Source: Sipunculus nudus (Eukaryota; Annelida; Sipuncula; Golfingiida; Sipunculidae). Taken from it: a stretch of 64,000 nt of DNA. Below the pieces are notes generated by a model. That model saw only the letters and a list, made by a program, of their open reading frames with translations. It was not told the origin of the DNA and did not search any database. The translations under genes and the position numbers were made by a program. This document shows positions 61,497-64,000 of the stretch, piece by piece (positions within the stretch are counted from its first letter, which is position 1; each line of letters starts with the position of its first letter). The stretch is from NCBI GenBank assembly GCA_026874595.1, contig CM049310.1, positions 66,234,056-66,298,055 of the forward strand, read 5' to 3'.

Positions 61497-64000
61497 TTGT
61501 TTGTTTGTTTGTTTGTTTGTTTGTCACGACTCTCCAGGTCACATTTTTGCATCAATCAACTTGAAACTTACAGGCTTGATTGACAAACCGATTTCTAGGT
61601 GCCCTATTGTTTTTGGTCAACATTGCTCCAAGGTCAAGGTTCAAGGTCACGACAAGTATGGTTAACGGTTTTTGCACTATAACTTTGCCATAAATAGGCG
61701 TATCCACTTCTGCAATAGCTAATTTTTTTCGTCATCACCTGGCCTTTCTTCTGACATGTAGCTTACTTAAATTTGCCGTTACCATGGTTACATTTTTTTG
61801 GGCAAAAATCATGGAAATTGGAAATAACACGACCATTTTTTGTAACTTTGTCAATTTTTAAGCTACAGACGTCTGGTTTTGGTCATTATGTACCTTATAG
61901 GCAGCTTGACATGATAAAACTAAAAGTCTCGCCAAATCTCGCACCATTTCTTGCCAAACGAGAGTTTCCGAGATTTCATTAAATATGACCTACAGGCCGC
62001 ATTTTTTTAACAGTGGCTTTGAAATTGATATATTTTCTGTCATTTATAAATATCTCGAAATCAATTTTTCATTTTTGGGAAATAGCCACCAGGGGGCGTG
62101 GTACATGAAACACTGTAACATATCATTTTTCTGCAATATCTCAAAAAATATTAAACGTGACACCATTTTTTTTTTGTGGTATCTGAAACTAGGAACATTG
62201 GCTTATTGCTCCGCACATGTAGCTTTGTACTGCCGTTACCATGGTTACCAAATTTTGGGGTAAAACGTGACAACTTGAAAATACGAAGTTTACCTGCTTC
62301 TATCTCTGTTGATATTTGCCATAGAAAGGTCTGGTTTTCGGCGTTAGACAGCATCCGTCTAGTTCTTAGTCATTCAATCGCAAGTCTCGTCATATCTCGC
62401 ACCGTTTCTCGTGAAACGAGAACACGTGACCATTCAAAGAAATGCCTATAATTCTGTCATTTTTCACGCTACAGACACATGGTTTGCAGCGCTGGATAGC
62501 AGCTGACACTCGCAGTCACATTCAGGGGTCACATTGTTAGTCTCGTCAAATCTGGCGCCGTTTTTCGCCAAACCACGAAGACACGTGCCGTCGCCGCAAG
62601 TGGCGGCAGGGTCCTTACGGTCGGCGGCCGGCGTGTGCAGCGGTCCGTGACGGCCTCTCCGGGCCCCATCTATTATCATACATGTCGGAGGCACAGTCAC
62701 AACTTTATTGCTTGCCGGAAATCTTCGATTTCGGCAAGCATGTTCGTCAGTTGCGTATGTCTGTTTGTCTGTTTGTCTGTTTGTTTGTTTGTTGCTTGCC
62801 GGAAATCTTCGATTTCGGCAAGCATGTTCGTCAGTTGCGTATGTCTGTTTGTCTCTTTGTTTGTTTGTTGCTTGCCGGAAATCTTCGATTTCGGCAAGCA
62901 TGTTCGTCAGTTGCGTATGTCTGTTTGTCTTTTTGTTTGTTGCTTGCCGGAAATCTTCGATTTCGGCAAGCATGTTCGTCAGTTGCGTATGTCTGTTTGT
63001 CTCTTTGTCTGTTTGTTTGTTTGTTTGTCACGACTCTCCAGGTCACACTTTTGCATCAATCAACTTGAAACTTACAGGCTTGATTGACAAACCGATTTCT
63101 AGGTGCCCTATTGTTTTTGGTCAACATTGCTCCAAGGTCAAGGGTCAAGGTCACGACAGGTATGGTTAACGGTTTTTGCACTATAACTTCGCCATAAATA
63201 GGCTTATCCACTTCTGCAATAGCTCATTTTTTTCGTCATCATCTGGCCTTTCTTTTGACATGTAGCTTACTTAAATTTGCCGTTACCATGGTTACATTTT
63301 TTGGGGAGGAATCATGGGATTTCGTGATATTTTTCAAATTTGCAGCAATCGTACTGATTATGAGATATTTTATGTAACACAAGAATATCTCGAAATTGTT
63401 TTTTCAGATTTTGGAAATGGCCGCCAGGGGGCGTTGCAGATGAAAAAACATGAAAATTTGTTTTGGTGCTATACCTCCAGAACTATTAAACATTGGGCCA
63501 TTTCCATCACAGCACCTTCAACTGGGGTCCATGGGCTTATTTTTGCGCATAGGTGCCAAAGTGCGCTATTGCCAGATTTCTCTATTTTTGGGGTAAAACT
63601 TTTGAATTTTGAAAATATGCAGTTTTTAGCTTCTAACTCTGTCAGTTTTTATGCTGGGGAGGTCATTTTTTTTGCATCTTGTAGCCCTTGGTGAGTTCTC
63701 GGTGATCCAATCAAAAATCTTGCAAAATCTCGCACTGTTTCTCGTCAAACGAGAGTCTTCGAGATTTCATTAAATATGATCTACAGGTTGCATTTTTTTA
63801 ACAATGGCTTTGAAATTGATATATTTTGTGTTATTTATAAATATCTCGAAATCAGATTTTCATTTTTTGGAAATAGCCACCAGGGGGCGTGGTACATGAA
63901 ACACTGTAACATATCATTTTTCTGCAATATCTAAAATAATTTTAAACATGGCACAATTTTTATCGTTGTATCTTAAACTAGGAACATTGGCTTATTCCTC
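61497..64000 (+). repeat. 3887-bp tandem duplication, second unit (runs off the window)
   Basis: Near-identical to 57606-60113. It includes four stem-loops (about 62710-62972) and CTCF-like cores near 62089, 63420 and 63882. The remainder of the unit lies beyond the window, so copy number is unknown. Confidence 0.9.

Overview
This is a eukaryotic, intron-containing, repeat-rich animal genomic window. The dispersed (TCTG/TTTG)n- and (GTCC)n-led repeats, the 'AGCGAACC...GTGAGCTT' repeat, and the Ty3/Gypsy and BEL/Pao remnants suggest a marine lophotrochozoan, most likely a mollusc. That is inference from repeat style only; no species can be named from the sequence.

Layout. (1) 1-7962 is a near-perfect inverted duplication: arms 1-2947 and 5015-7962 around a 2067-bp spacer. 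The spacer plus the right arm and its flank carry one complete 13-exon gene (2993-9144, +) whose splice phases all agree and which encodes a 751-residue DDE transposase-like protein, best compared with Kolobok-type transposases. The left arm holds a reversed copy lacking its first two exons and running off the window. (2) Tail-to-tail with it, 9347-9862 (-) encodes a protein with the cysteine-rich C-terminal 'ballast' domain of vertebrate P2X7 receptors, without any channel part. (3) 10440-38834 is about 28 kb of higher-order, head-to-tail repeats (units of about 2.4 kb, 330 bp and 148 bp). They carry dozens of CTCF-like cores, RFX X-box-like palindromes, nuclear-receptor half-sites and a stem-loop module, interrupted by a second repeat family (17608-20031, 27784-28300, 34869-35310). 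(4) 38835-53196 is a retroelement block: a Ty3/Gypsy element in an order suggesting circular permutation, a second Gypsy integrase remnant, a broken THAP exon, and a BEL/Pao element split by a 543-bp MITE with a 9-bp target duplication. The block sits in a repeat site that is present uninterrupted at 61412-61417. (5) 53197-64000 returns to the repeat family, ending in a 3887-bp tandem duplication of about 99.9% identity.

How it fits together. Apart from the two convergent genes near the left end, the window is a field of mobile and tandem DNA. Breakpoints fall repeatedly at the stem-loop module, which looks like a hotspot for rearrangement. The two most notable items are the intact transposase-like gene paired with a P2X7-ballast-domain gene, and the repeat field with uniformly oriented CTCF-like cores.
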